From NCBI GenBank assembly GCA_032586195.1, contig JAWHQP010000004.1, positions 223,512 to 287,511 on the forward strand: DNA of 64,000 nucleotides, written 5' to 3'. Of the stretch, positions 36,187 through 44,938 are shown piece by piece. The position numbers were made by a program, and so were the translations under genes. Each line of letters opens with the position of its first letter. Within the stretch, counting starts at the first letter, position 1. The stretch comes from JAWHQP01 sp032586195. GTDB lineage: Bacteria > Pseudomonadota > Gammaproteobacteria > Enterobacterales > Pasteurellaceae. The notes beneath the pieces were generated by a model. It worked only from the letters and a program-made list of their open reading frames with translations. It had not been told where the DNA came from and did not search any database.

Positions 36187-37109
36187 TGCACTGGGCGAAT
36201 AAACAAGAACGGGGTACGGCTTTTTCCTTAAGATTAACCGCGTGGCTGGTACAGCATATGCCCGTCCGGTTAATGTCGTTCATCACCTATGTGGTTGTGA
36301 TTTACTTTTATTTGACTTCGCCGAGAGAACGCAAAGCTATTGCTGAATATCAAAGTTATTTAAGCGACTATTTGGGTTATTCTCCCTTCAATGGTCGTTC
36401 TGTATTTGCTCAGTTTTTAACTTTTGCGGAGGCGATTCAGGATCGTTTTGCTGTGTGGCAGGGAGGGCTGTCTCTTGAAAATGTGGAAATTTCCGATCCT
36501 GATCATTTATACGCGCAGATTAATCATCCGATAATCCGTTCAACAGGCAAGGAACGTGGACAGATTTTAGTATGTTCTCATTTGGGCAATGCGGAAATCA
36601 GCCGAGCTTTATCAAGCTACAGTAAAAATTTGGTGTTGAATGTCTTGGTACATAGTAAACATGCCGTTGCATTTAACGCTGCATTGAAGAAAGCCGGTGC
36701 GAATCAGATCAACCTTATTCAGGTAACGGAATTGAATATGGCTATTATGCTGCAACTGGAAGAAAAGGTTTCTCGTGGAGAATGGATCGCCATTGCAGGG
36801 GATCGCATACCTGTTCGGGGTGAAAAAACAACAGAGATTCAGTTTTTAAATCATACTGCCGATTTACCGCAAGGTCCGTGGTTAATGGCGGGGTTACTAA
36901 AAACACCGGTTAATTTGCTGTTTTGTTTAAAAATGAACGGCAAGTATTACCTGGAGCTAATGCGTTTAACCGATAAGGTGGATTGGCAGCATATGGAACG
37001 GGAACAATCAGTTAAAATATGGGCGCAAACTTTTGCAGATGAATTAGCCAAACGTTGCTCTCGGGTGCCATTACAATGGTTTAATTTTTATTCGTTTTGG
37101 AAGAAATGA
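36183..37109 (+). CDS. LpxL/HtrB-like lipid acyltransferase of the polyene cluster
   Basis: 308 aa lysophospholipid acyltransferase of the lipid A secondary acyltransferase type. N-terminal membrane helix (about residues 25-48), catalytic SHLGNAE (H-x4-E, about 131-137) and a second conserved block GEWIAIAGDRIPVRGE. Overlaps the glycosyltransferase by ATGA. It may transfer an acyl or the polyenoyl chain to the glycolipid anchor. Corresponds to ApeK by order. Confidence 0.85.
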   Translation: MMHWANKQERGTAFSLRLTAWLVQHMPVRLMSFITYVVVIYFYLTSPRERKAIAEYQSYLSDYLGYSPFNGRSVFAQFLTFAEAIQDRFAVWQGGLSLENVEISDPDHLYAQINHPIIRSTGKERGQILVCSHLGNAEISRALSSYSKNLVLNVLVHSKHAVAFNAALKKAGANQINLIQVTELNMAIMLQLEEKVSRGEWIAIAGDRIPVRGEKTTEIQFLNHTADLPQGPWLMAGLLKTPVNLLFCLKMNGKYYLELMRLTDKVDWQHMEREQSVKIWAQTFADELAKRCSRVPLQWFNFYSFWKK

Positions 37110-37110
37110 A

Positions 37111-37542
37111 ATGCGAAAAAAAGGCATATTTAGAGTAGAAACGGAAATCAAGGTGCCGTTTTTTGATGTGGATAGTTTACATATCGTATGGCACGGGCAT
37201 TATGTGAAATATTTAGAAATTGCCCGTTGTGCTTTGCTTGAAGCATTGAATTACAATTATCTTGAAATGAGAAAACAAGGCTTTATGTGGCCGGTGGTGG
37301 GATTGGAAGTGAAATATATTAAGCCCGCTGTGTTTGGAACCGATATTGTAGTGAGAGCTGATTTAGTGGAGTGGGAGACCCGTTTAACGGTTAATTATCT
37401 GATTTATGATAAAACCAGCAAATCCCGGCTTACTCGAGCTTCCACAACTCAGGTCGCGGTGGATATGGTAACACGGGAAATGCAGTTTGTTACGCCGCAA
37501 AGTTGGCAGGACGCGGTAAAAAAGGTACTTGAACATGATTAA
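37111..37542 (+). CDS. 4-hydroxybenzoyl-CoA-type thioesterase of the polyene cluster
   Basis: 143-aa hotdog thioesterase. The conserved N-terminal pattern FFDVDSLHIVWHGHYVKYLE (Asp in D-x-D, and the NH/GHYVKYLE helix) is the 4HBT active site. It begins one base after the acyltransferase stop. Either releases the finished acid from ACP or edits wrong chains. Position matches ApeL. Confidence 0.88.
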   Translation: MRKKGIFRVETEIKVPFFDVDSLHIVWHGHYVKYLEIARCALLEALNYNYLEMRKQGFMWPVVGLEVKYIKPAVFGTDIVVRADLVEWETRLTVNYLIYDKTSKSRLTRASTTQVAVDMVTREMQFVTPQSWQDAVKKVLEHD

Positions 37543-38122
37543 ATTTGGCATATTGTTGCTCACGTTATTTATTTCTACAGCTCAAGCATTTGATCTGACA
37601 GATTTGGAAAATCAATTAAAACAAACGCAGAGTTCGCAAGGGCAATTTGAACAGCAAAAAAGACTAAGAGGTGTCGATAAACCGTTGGTCAGTTCCGGTG
37701 AATTTGCTCTTGTGCAGCAAAAGGGCTTGTTATGGAGACTTGAAAAACCCATTCAATATATTACTCGAATTTCATTTGGAACGGGAATTGACTATTGGGC
37801 TAATGGCCAATGGGTTAAAGCTGAAATGTCGCTTGGAGCAACTACACAGATTCGCTTGTTTCTTGATTTATTAGGTGGAAATACAAACGAATTGAAAAAG
37901 CAATTTAATATCCAATTAAATGGCAATGAGGAAAGCTGGCAGGCGATACTCATTCCTAATACGGTGTTGTTAAAGCAGATTTTTAATAAAATTGAAATTA
38001 ATGGAACACAGACCGTAAATCAAATTTTATTGTTTGAGACGCAAGGAGACAGCACTTTGATTGAATTGAAAAATCAAAAACTGAATCAGCCGTTAGTAGG
38101 ATTTGTTCAGAATGCGTTTTAA
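37535..38122 (+). CDS. LolA-like periplasmic lipid/lipoprotein carrier of the polyene cluster
   Basis: 195 aa with signal peptide (ending AQA, about residues 1-18). The fold pattern of LolA/LolB half-barrels is seen: LENQLKQTQSSQGQFEQQKRLRG, then GEFALVQQKGLLWRLEKP. Start at the ATG at 37535, overlapping the thioesterase stop by 8 bases. In aryl polyene clusters this protein is assumed to ferry the glycolipid product across the periplasm, working with the next-gene exporter. Confidence 0.86.
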   Translation: MIKFGILLLTLFISTAQAFDLTDLENQLKQTQSSQGQFEQQKRLRGVDKPLVSSGEFALVQQKGLLWRLEKPIQYITRISFGTGIDYWANGQWVKAEMSLGATTQIRLFLDLLGGNTNELKKQFNIQLNGNEESWQAILIPNTVLLKQIFNKIEINGTQTVNQILLFETQGDSTLIELKNQKLNQPLVGFVQNAF

Positions 38123-40412
38123 TGTTGTGAGAACGCGTTTCTTGTTCATGGCGTGTTATCTCATGTTGATAGCTGTCATGTTGATTTATGTTGGACGGAA
38201 CTTTTCGCAACGATCAGTTTTTGATAGCGATATGTTTTCTTTATTGCCTGTGACTTCGCAATCTTCGTTGCAACAAGGGGCGATAACACGGATTAATCAG
38301 CAATTAAATCAAAGTATTGTGGCATTGGTCGGCGCGGATAGTCTGCCTCAGGCTGCGCAATTGGTTCGCGAGTTTGAGCAAGCTTTAGCAGGGAGCGGGC
38401 AGTTTGAACGAATTGATTTTAACGTGAGCGAACAAATTAGTAAAACTCGTGAAAATAACACCGCACTTTTGCTTGCGACCGTACCGGCTGAGGTGCGGTT
38501 TGATCAGGCTTTTTTAGCCAAACGGTCAGAGGAAATAGCCAATCCCTTTCGTTTTTCGCTCATCCCCTTAAGCCAGGATTGGTTGGGGTTGCAAAATCAG
38601 TTGATAGCCCGTTTATCCCCTACGACAAAATTGCTGCTCGATCCGACATCGGGTATGTTGCATGTACGGGAAGATAATAAAGTATGGATTTTAGTGCGTG
38701 GATTGTTAAACCATCAACCGATACGGTTAGTTGATTTGCTGAAAGAACAGCAGCAGAAAATTAAACGACAGGGAGGGGAATTATTGTTATCAGGCGGAGC
38801 GATTTATGCCGAGCTGGGGCAGCTGCAAGGTGCCCGGGAAAGCACATGGATGTCTTTATTTAGTCTATTGGGCGTATTCTTTATTTTAGGCGGTGCCTTT
38901 AAAACCATTCGTTTGTTCTCCATTATTATTCCGTTGGGATTAGGTTTATTGACGGGCATATTAGCAACAGTCATTGTTTTTGGTCGGATTCATTTAATTA
39001 CTCTTGTCGTGGGAACCAGTTTAATTGGCGTTGCTATTGATTTTCCGCTGCATTGGCTGACCCGGGCCTGGCCGGGAAAGTGGTATGGCATTTATTATAT
39101 GAACCAGACATGGCGACCGTTTGCGATCAGCTTGGCTACTACGTTACTTGGCTATGTTATGTTATTTTTTACTCCGTTGCCTATTTTACAGCAGACAGCG
39201 GTGTTTTCCATAACCGCATTAAGTAGTGCTTTTGCTTGTACATATTACCTATTGCCGTATTTTTTTCGAGATTGGCACCCTAAAGTAAATTCGTTCATGC
39301 CCGCTATGCTGCAGCTGTTTAAAACGAAGTTAATGGGAGTTGTGCGTCGGGGTTCATGGCTTTGGCTTGTCTTATTGCTTGTTGGCGGTGTTCAGGTTCA
39401 ATGGCAGGATGACATACGCGATTGGGCCGCCATACCTGAATCATGGTCGCAGCAAGCCCAACGAATTGCTCAATTAACAGGCATGAATCCGACAGGGCAG
39501 TTTTTTATAGTAACAGGTAAAAACGAAACTGAACTGTTAAATCGGATGGTAACTCTTTCTCATCAGCTTAATATGCTGAAAAATAAAGGAAAAGTGGGTG
39601 ATTTTACTGCGATAAGTCAAATTGTTCGTTCGCGGCAAGAACAACAGAATTTAAAACGTGAACTTACTAATATTGTTCATATAGACCCTGAAAGTTTATT
39701 AGGGCAGGTTGGCGTACCCGAAGATTTATGGCAGCAGGAAGTTAATACTTTGCAGCAACTACCGTTATTGTCGGTGAAGGAGGTGTTAGATTCTCCTTTA
39801 TTGGAGCGTTGGCGTCCGCTTTGGCTTGGTCATGTCTCGGAAGGAGTAGCGGCGATGGTGACGTTAAACGATTTAAAAGATGTGGCGGCTTTACAGAAAA
39901 TTCGATTGGTCGGTGTGGAGTTTATTGATTATCGGGCCGAGTTAAATCGGATTTTTGATGAAAGCCGTTGGCTATCCGCCCTGTTGAAGCTATGTTCCTT
40001 GCTACTGGCATTTGTGTTGCTTTGGAAGCTATTTGGTTTAAAGGTGAGCGGAAAAATTATTTTCGTACCGTTATGTAGCATGTTGCTCACCGTAGCAACG
40101 CTGGGAATATTGGGAATTCCGCTTGGATTATTCAGTTTATTTGGGTTGTTGCTGGCTTCGGCGATAGGCATTGATTATGCTATTTATGCTCAGCTGGCAC
40201 AGACTTCGTTTAATAAGGGTGAACCGGAACAAAAGTATTCACATTTGCATGGTGTGATGCTGGCGGCTGCTACGACATTGATGAGCTTTATGTTACTCGC
40301 ATTTAGCCATACGCCGGCGGTGTCGCATTTCGGTATGACTATTTCGATTGGTGTCGTGTTTAATTTATTGTTGGCGTTGCAAATGGAAAGTAAACAGAAT
40401 GGGGAAAGTTAA
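38112..40412 (+). CDS. RND/MMPL-superfamily exporter of the polyene cluster
   Basis: 766 aa inner membrane exporter of the COG4258 type. One N-terminal helix (about residues 14-32), a large periplasmic loop, six helices (about 245-430), then a second loop and five or six helices (about 620-766) with the acidic-glycine segment SAIGIDYAIYAQL typical of MMPL proteins. Start at the ATG at 38112, inside the end of the LolA-like gene; a TTG 9 bases earlier is possible. Expected to extract the polyene lipid from the inner membrane and pass it to the LolA-like carrier. Confidence 0.9.
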   Translation: MRFNVVRTRFLFMACYLMLIAVMLIYVGRNFSQRSVFDSDMFSLLPVTSQSSLQQGAITRINQQLNQSIVALVGADSLPQAAQLVREFEQALAGSGQFERIDFNVSEQISKTRENNTALLLATVPAEVRFDQAFLAKRSEEIANPFRFSLIPLSQDWLGLQNQLIARLSPTTKLLLDPTSGMLHVREDNKVWILVRGLLNHQPIRLVDLLKEQQQKIKRQGGELLLSGGAIYAELGQLQGARESTWMSLFSLLGVFFILGGAFKTIRLFSIIIPLGLGLLTGILATVIVFGRIHLITLVVGTSLIGVAIDFPLHWLTRAWPGKWYGIYYMNQTWRPFAISLATTLLGYVMLFFTPLPILQQTAVFSITALSSAFACTYYLLPYFFRDWHPKVNSFMPAMLQLFKTKLMGVVRRGSWLWLVLLLVGGVQVQWQDDIRDWAAIPESWSQQAQRIAQLTGMNPTGQFFIVTGKNETELLNRMVTLSHQLNMLKNKGKVGDFTAISQIVRSRQEQQNLKRELTNIVHIDPESLLGQVGVPEDLWQQEVNTLQQLPLLSVKEVLDSPLLERWRPLWLGHVSEGVAAMVTLNDLKDVAALQKIRLVGVEFIDYRAELNRIFDESRWLSALLKLCSLLLAFVLLWKLFGLKVSGKIIFVPLCSMLLTVATLGILGIPLGLFSLFGLLLASAIGIDYAIYAQLAQTSFNKGEPEQKYSHLHGVMLAAATTLMSFMLLAFSHTPAVSHFGMTISIGVVFNLLLALQMESKQNGES

Positions 40413-40848
40413 ATATATTTGGATAATGTTGTGCCTGTTGTTTGTAGGCTGTAGTACGACGCCGTTACCGAATCAGTTATTGCCTTTACGGCAAGTGCAG
40501 CAATTTAAACTACAGGACTCCCAAGGGGAACCGTCAATTTTAATTGTGCAACCTGTCAGTCAAAGCGAACAACGTTGGATTTGGTCTAACGTATTTGGCG
40601 TTCCTTTGGCGAGACAGACATTGAATTTGCAGCGAGGTTGGCGAAATGATGGTTTTCTGCCGCCTAATTCAACCGCTTCAACTTTATTTTCTGCCGTCTT
40701 ATACTGGCAAACGCCAGTTCAAATGCGTTCAAGCATATATCGGGGTGCCGTTTTGCCTTGGCAAATTATAGAAAAGCAGGATCAAGCTACTATTGTATTA
40801 TCTGATCAATGGTGGACAATAATAAAATTATCAGAGGAAACACCATGA
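40399..40848 (+). CDS. DUF3261 lipoprotein of the polyene cluster
   Basis: 149-aa lipoprotein with lipobox VGCS (Cys about residue 17). The body is short beta-strand sequence (LQDSQGEPSILIVQPV, WSNVFGVPLARQTL) matching the DUF3261 lipoproteins found beside the exporter in aryl polyene clusters; a LolB-like outer membrane acceptor is a plausible role. Start at 40399 overlaps the exporter stop by 14 bases. Confidence 0.85.
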   Translation: MGKVKYIWIMLCLLFVGCSTTPLPNQLLPLRQVQQFKLQDSQGEPSILIVQPVSQSEQRWIWSNVFGVPLARQTLNLQRGWRNDGFLPPNSTASTLFSAVLYWQTPVQMRSSIYRGAVLPWQIIEKQDQATIVLSDQWWTIIKLSEETP

Positions 40849-42047
40849 TTTATTTACAGCAGCCGACTGTCGTGAGTTGCTTGGGAGCTAACCTAAAAGA
40901 GAATATTGATTTTCTTCTATCCGATTTTTCCTCACCCTTGAAAGCCAGTCACCATTGGATTACAAATAAGGAAATTTTGATCGGTGAAGTTAGTCGTCTG
41001 GTTCCTTTGCCGGAGAATACGGCAAAAATTTATCGTACTCGAAATAATCAGTTATTATGGACTGCTGTGGTGCAGCAGGATGCGGAAATTCAAGCAATAA
41101 TCGAACGGTTTGGAACGGAACGTGTTGCGGTTGTTATCGGCACTACCAATACCGGAGTGGATGATAATTTTGCGGCTTTTACCACCCATCATCAAACACA
41201 AAGCTGGGATAGTTCTACCTATTGTCATGAATTCCAGCTACTATCCTCTCCAGCAGATTTTCTTGCCGCCCATTATGGATTATCCGGACCTGCTTACAGT
41301 ATTTCGACAGCTTGTACTTCAGGTGCTCGTGCGATCATTAGTGCCGCGAGATTATTGCAGACTAATTTATGTGATGCTGTGATCTGTGGTGGCGTTGATG
41401 CATTAGCTCATTTAGCCATTAACGGTTTTTATTCATTAGAAGCCTTGTCCCAAGGACAGGCTAAGCCTTTTGCGTCAAATAGAGACGGCATCAATATGGG
41501 CGAGGCTGCAGCAATATTTATTGCGACGAGAGAGAATATCGGTTTACCTTTGTTAGGCTACGGAGCTAGTTCAGACGCTTATCATATGTCTGCACCTAAA
41601 CCTGATGGTGAAGGGGCGGTCACGGCGATTCAGAAAGCAATGGACATGGCTCAGCTAGGTTCGGAAGCGATTGGTTGGGTTAATTTGCACGGTACAGGCA
41701 CGACACATAATGATGCTATGGAGGCTCGGGCGTTTTCTCATTGTTTTTCTCATGATATACCGATGACGAGTACAAAAGCCGTAACAGGTCATACATTGGG
41801 GGCGGCGGGAGCGCTAGAAGCAGCTTTAGTTTGGGGAATTGTTAGTCGGACATTGAATCCTTCAGGTAAATTACCTAAACAACAATGCCGTGATGAAAAA
41901 GATACTAATATACCAAACATTAAATTGACTGATGAACGCAGCTACTGGCTATCGGAACGGCGTATTGGGTTAAGTTCGTCTTTTGCTTTTGGCGGAAATA
42001 ATGCGATTTTGATTATCGGAGAACCTTCTTATGCGGTTACCTATTAA
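40845..42047 (+). CDS. apeO: Beta-ketoacyl synthase ApeO-type
   Basis: 400 aa FabF-like condensing enzyme. Catalytic triad Cys157 (STACTSGAR), His282 (LHGTGTTHND) and His316 (VTGHTLGAAG). Starts with ATGA overlap at 40845; the upstream in-frame extension is in the DUF3261 gene. By analogy it forms a heterodimer with the truncated KS (ApeC-type, first gene) and elongates the polyene. The N-terminus is shorter than in FabF, as for other ApeO proteins. Confidence 0.92.
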   Translation: MIYLQQPTVVSCLGANLKENIDFLLSDFSSPLKASHHWITNKEILIGEVSRLVPLPENTAKIYRTRNNQLLWTAVVQQDAEIQAIIERFGTERVAVVIGTTNTGVDDNFAAFTTHHQTQSWDSSTYCHEFQLLSSPADFLAAHYGLSGPAYSISTACTSGARAIISAARLLQTNLCDAVICGGVDALAHLAINGFYSLEALSQGQAKPFASNRDGINMGEAAAIFIATRENIGLPLLGYGASSDAYHMSAPKPDGEGAVTAIQKAMDMAQLGSEAIGWVNLHGTGTTHNDAMEARAFSHCFSHDIPMTSTKAVTGHTLGAAGALEAALVWGIVSRTLNPSGKLPKQQCRDEKDTNIPNIKLTDERSYWLSERRIGLSSSFAFGGNNAILIIGEPSYAVTY

Positions 42048-42510
42048 GAATATCGCCCCACTTGTACCTCATTCGGGAGATATGGTGCTAATTGATGAAA
42101 TTTTATCCTATGATGATGAGGGACTAGTAGCGATTGCCAGATTAACCCAAGATCATGTATTTGCGGAAAATGGGAGCGTTCCAAACTATATTGCAATTGA
42201 AATTATGGCTCAAGCCGTAGCAGCATGGTCAGGCTGTCATTGTGTTGATAGAGGAAAACCTATTACGTTGGGTTTTTTGTTAGGGAGCCGTCAATATGAA
42301 CTTTTTTGTGATGTGCTGCCGATAAACAGCGTATTGAAAATTACGATCAAATCCTCGCTGCAAGATAGCAGCGGATTTGGTGTATTTCAGGCAGAAATGC
42401 ATTGGTTAAGCGGTGAAAAGCCGCTCCTATATCCGGCTAACGGATTATTAGCAAAAGCGGGATTGAGTGTTTTTAGTCCCAAAGATGAAAACTATGTCCA
42501 CAAATTATAA
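42031..42510 (+). CDS. apeP: Hotdog dehydratase ApeP-type
   Basis: 159 aa, FabA/FabZ-related (COG4706). Motif IAPLVPHSGDMVLIDEI at the N-terminus and PNYIAIEIMAQAVAAWSG on the central helix. In the E. coli system ApeP and ApeI form the heterodimeric 3-hydroxyacyl-ACP dehydratase; here the ApeI part is the tail of the ligase gene. Overlaps apeO by 17 bases. Confidence 0.9.
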   Translation: MRLPIKNIAPLVPHSGDMVLIDEILSYDDEGLVAIARLTQDHVFAENGSVPNYIAIEIMAQAVAAWSGCHCVDRGKPITLGFLLGSRQYELFCDVLPINSVLKITIKSSLQDSSGFGVFQAEMHWLSGEKPLLYPANGLLAKAGLSVFSPKDENYVHKL

Positions 42511-42520
42511 GAGGGAAATT

Positions 42521-42952
42521 ATGAAAAAATTATTGTTAATCGGTGTGTCTTCTATGGTATTGGTTGCTTGCAGCGTAACGAATGTTAAGCCGGTAGAAGC
42601 GGGCAAAACAATTAGTCATATTTGCATTAAGGATAGTCTTAATCCGCAGGTAGCGAATTTTTCAACTTATTTAAGCAACAGCTTGAAGAAGAAAAATATT
42701 AGTTCAGAAATTGCAAAAGATCGCTATTCTGACGGTTGCCAATATGTGTTGGCATATTCGCTGCGCGGCGATAATACCGGTTATGTATTACGTGCAAAAT
42801 TACGTTTAAGTCAAATTAATGCGGATCATAGACGGGTTAATCTCGGTGAAGTGTCTTACAAGCAACGTGGTGAAGAAAAGGATAAATTGGCTGTCAGCGG
42901 CGTGCAGGGACAGACTGATTTAATGATTAATGAGCTGTTTAAAAATTATTAA
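42521..42952 (+). CDS. Small lipoprotein (Sbal_3080-like) inserted in the polyene cluster
   Basis: 143 aa. Signal peptide with lipobox LVAC (Cys about residue 18), then VTNVKPVEAGKTISHICIKD, DGCQYVLAYSLRGD and a tail ending NELFKNY. This resembles a family I know as Sbal_3080 lipoproteins. The start at 42521 follows GAGGGAA. Two conserved cysteines (HICI, GCQY) could be paired. It separates apeP and apeQ, which in the E. coli cluster I recall as neighbours, so it may be an extra gene here. Confidence 0.78.
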   Translation: MKKLLLIGVSSMVLVACSVTNVKPVEAGKTISHICIKDSLNPQVANFSTYLSNSLKKKNISSEIAKDRYSDGCQYVLAYSLRGDNTGYVLRAKLRLSQINADHRRVNLGEVSYKQRGEEKDKLAVSGVQGQTDLMINELFKNY

Positions 42953-42961
42953 GAGTTATCA

Positions 42962-43693
42962 ATGAATAAGAAATCCGTATTGATTACAGGCTCCAGTCGC
43001 GGTATTGGTAAAGCTATTGCCTTACAGTTAGCAGAACAAGGTTATGATATTGTATTGCATTGTCACCAACGCAAATCGGATGCTGAAAACGTGCAGTCTG
43101 AAATTGAACGCCTAGGCGGTACATCTCGCATTTTGCAGTTTAATATCTCGGATCGGATTGCTTGTCAAACCTTGTTAGAGGCGGATGTAGAGCAATTTGG
43201 TGCCTATTATGGCGTAGTCTTAAATGCCGGATTAACCCGAGATGGAGCTTTCCCTGCGTTAACGGATATTGATTGGGATCAGGTATTACATACGAATCTG
43301 GATGGGTTCTATAATGTACTGCATCCTGTAATAATGCCGATGATTCGTCGTCGGACGGAGGGGCGTATTGTGTGTATTACCTCAGTTTCAGGCTTAATCG
43401 GTAATCGTGGACAGGTCAATTATAGTGCCTCAAAGGCCGGTATTATCGGAGCTGCCAAAGCGTTGGCTTTGGAGCTTGCAAAACGAAAAATTACCGTGAA
43501 TTGCGTTGCCCCGGGATTAATTGATACGGATATGTTAGATGAAAATGTTCCCATTGATGAAATTCTGAAACTTATTCCGATGCAGAAAATGGGAAAACCT
43601 GAAGATATAGCTGCCGCAGTTGCTTTTTTGTTATCCGAACAGGCAGGCTATATTACTCGTCAAGTATTAGCCGTGAACGGTGGATTATGTTAA
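42962..43693 (+). CDS. apeQ: 3-ketoacyl-ACP reductase ApeQ-type
   Basis: 243-aa short-chain dehydrogenase of FabG type. Nucleotide motif TGSSRGIG (residues 9-16), NAG at about 88-90, and catalytic Ser141, Tyr154 and Lys158 (NYSASK). Reduces the 3-ketoacyl-ACP made by the condensing enzymes using NADPH. Overlaps the next gene by 7 bases. Confidence 0.93.
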   Translation: MNKKSVLITGSSRGIGKAIALQLAEQGYDIVLHCHQRKSDAENVQSEIERLGGTSRILQFNISDRIACQTLLEADVEQFGAYYGVVLNAGLTRDGAFPALTDIDWDQVLHTNLDGFYNVLHPVIMPMIRRRTEGRIVCITSVSGLIGNRGQVNYSASKAGIIGAAKALALELAKRKITVNCVAPGLIDTDMLDENVPIDEILKLIPMQKMGKPEDIAAAVAFLLSEQAGYITRQVLAVNGGLC

Positions 43694-44919
43694 AACGTGT
43701 TGTGATTACAGGCATTGGTGGAATTACCGCATTAGGAAAGAATTGGTCCGTTATTCGGCAATGTTTTGAGCGAGGCGAAAACGCAGTAATCAGAATGGCG
43801 GAATGGGATAAATTTACTGAATTGAACACCCGCTTAGCCGCTCCCATTCTGCATTATCAGCCTCCGAGTCATTGGACGAGAAAACAGTTACGCAGCTTAG
43901 GCCGGGTTTCCCAGTATTGTGTAGAGGCCGCCGAAATAGCACTTTCCGATGCCGGATTATTAAATGATAAAACTATCAAAGATGGTCGAATGGGAGTAGC
44001 AAGCGGCTCCAGTACAGGCAGTACCAAAGATGTATGTGATTTGGCTCAATTAATTTCGCAGGGCGATTCAGAAGGCTTCAGTGCCAATACATATGTACGT
44101 ATGATGCCTCATACAACAGCTGCCAATGTGGCTATCTTTTTTAATCTGAAAGGGCGGGTCATTCCGACCTCTAGTGCCTGTACCTCTGGCAGCCAAGCTA
44201 TAGGCTATGCCTACGAGGCGATAAAATTCGGTCGAATTCACATGATGTTGGCTGGGGGAGGTGAAGAACTTTGTCCAAGTGAATCTCATGTGTTTGATGC
44301 TTTGTATGCTACCAGCTTAAAAAATGATACACCCAAACTTACTCCGATTCCTTATGATAGCAGACGTGATGGTTTAGTTATTGGTGAAGGAGCGGGAATG
44401 CTTGTATTAGAAGAATATGAACATGCTAAGGCTCGGAGAGCTAAGATTTATGCGGAAATTGTGGGATTTGGTTCCAATTGCGACGGCACTCATATTACGC
44501 GTCCGGAAGCGGAAACCATGTATCAGGCAATGAAATTGGCATTAGCAGATGCCAATCTTAAGCCGGACGCTATTGGTTATGTTAATGGACATGGCACAGC
44601 AACGGAGCAAGGCGATATCGCAGAAACTCAAGCTACATCACGTTTATTTGGCGAACATATGCCGATCAGTTCGCAAAAGAGTTATTTAGGTCATACTCTT
44701 GGAGCTTGCGGCGTATTGGAGTCGTGGTTTTCCATTATGATGATGAATGAAGACTGGTTTGCTCCCACAGCAAATCTGGTTGATGTTGATCCTAGATGTG
44801 GAAAATTGGACTACATTAAAGGGCAAGGTCGTCATATTCACACAGATTATGTGATGAATAATAATTTTGCCTTTGGCGGAATAAATACCTCCTTGATTTT
44901 TAAACGTTTTTCAGAATAG
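43687..44919 (+). CDS. apeR: Beta-ketoacyl synthase ApeR-type
   Basis: 410-aa FabF-like condensing enzyme. Cys165 (SSACTSGSQ), His302 (NGHGTATEQGD) and His336 (YLGHTLGACG) are present. ApeR of E. coli is a homodimeric KS thought to do the first condensation on the aryl starter, with ApeO-ApeC elongating. Final gene of the operon; a strong hairpin terminator follows 20 bases later. Confidence 0.93.
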   Translation: MLKRVVITGIGGITALGKNWSVIRQCFERGENAVIRMAEWDKFTELNTRLAAPILHYQPPSHWTRKQLRSLGRVSQYCVEAAEIALSDAGLLNDKTIKDGRMGVASGSSTGSTKDVCDLAQLISQGDSEGFSANTYVRMMPHTTAANVAIFFNLKGRVIPTSSACTSGSQAIGYAYEAIKFGRIHMMLAGGGEELCPSESHVFDALYATSLKNDTPKLTPIPYDSRRDGLVIGEGAGMLVLEEYEHAKARRAKIYAEIVGFGSNCDGTHITRPEAETMYQAMKLALADANLKPDAIGYVNGHGTATEQGDIAETQATSRLFGEHMPISSQKSYLGHTLGACGVLESWFSIMMMNEDWFAPTANLVDVDPRCGKLDYIKGQGRHIHTDYVMNNNFAFGGINTSLIFKRFSE

Positions 44920-44938
44920 ATTGAACAGTAGCTTAAAC

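Larger units (their letters stand above)
31144..44919 (+). other. Aryl polyene-type biosynthetic gene cluster (17 genes, one operon)
   Basis: Seventeen plus-strand genes run with ATGA or TAATG overlaps or gaps of a few bases: KS-like partner, acyltransferase, two ACPs, COG4648-type membrane protein, ligase-dehydratase fusion, glycosyltransferase, LpxL-like acyltransferase, thioesterase, LolA-like, RND exporter, DUF3261 lipoprotein, KS, dehydratase, small lipoprotein, KR, KS. This set and order match the E. coli CFT073 aryl polyene (ape) locus. The product is expected to be an aryl-capped conjugated polyene carboxylic acid ester-linked to an outer-membrane lipid that protects against oxidative stress. 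I see no methyltransferase and no aromatic amino acid lyase. The first 2.6 kb is noticeably AT-rich and free of perfect uptake signals; single copies occur near 35288 and 38459. Confidence 0.88.

Noticed and set aside
31144..44919. A second fatty acid synthase for housekeeping lipids
   Set aside because: Malonyl transferase and enoyl reductase are absent, while the exporter, LolA-like carrier, truncated KS and acyl-ACP ligase fit an aryl polyene pathway that keeps its double bonds.
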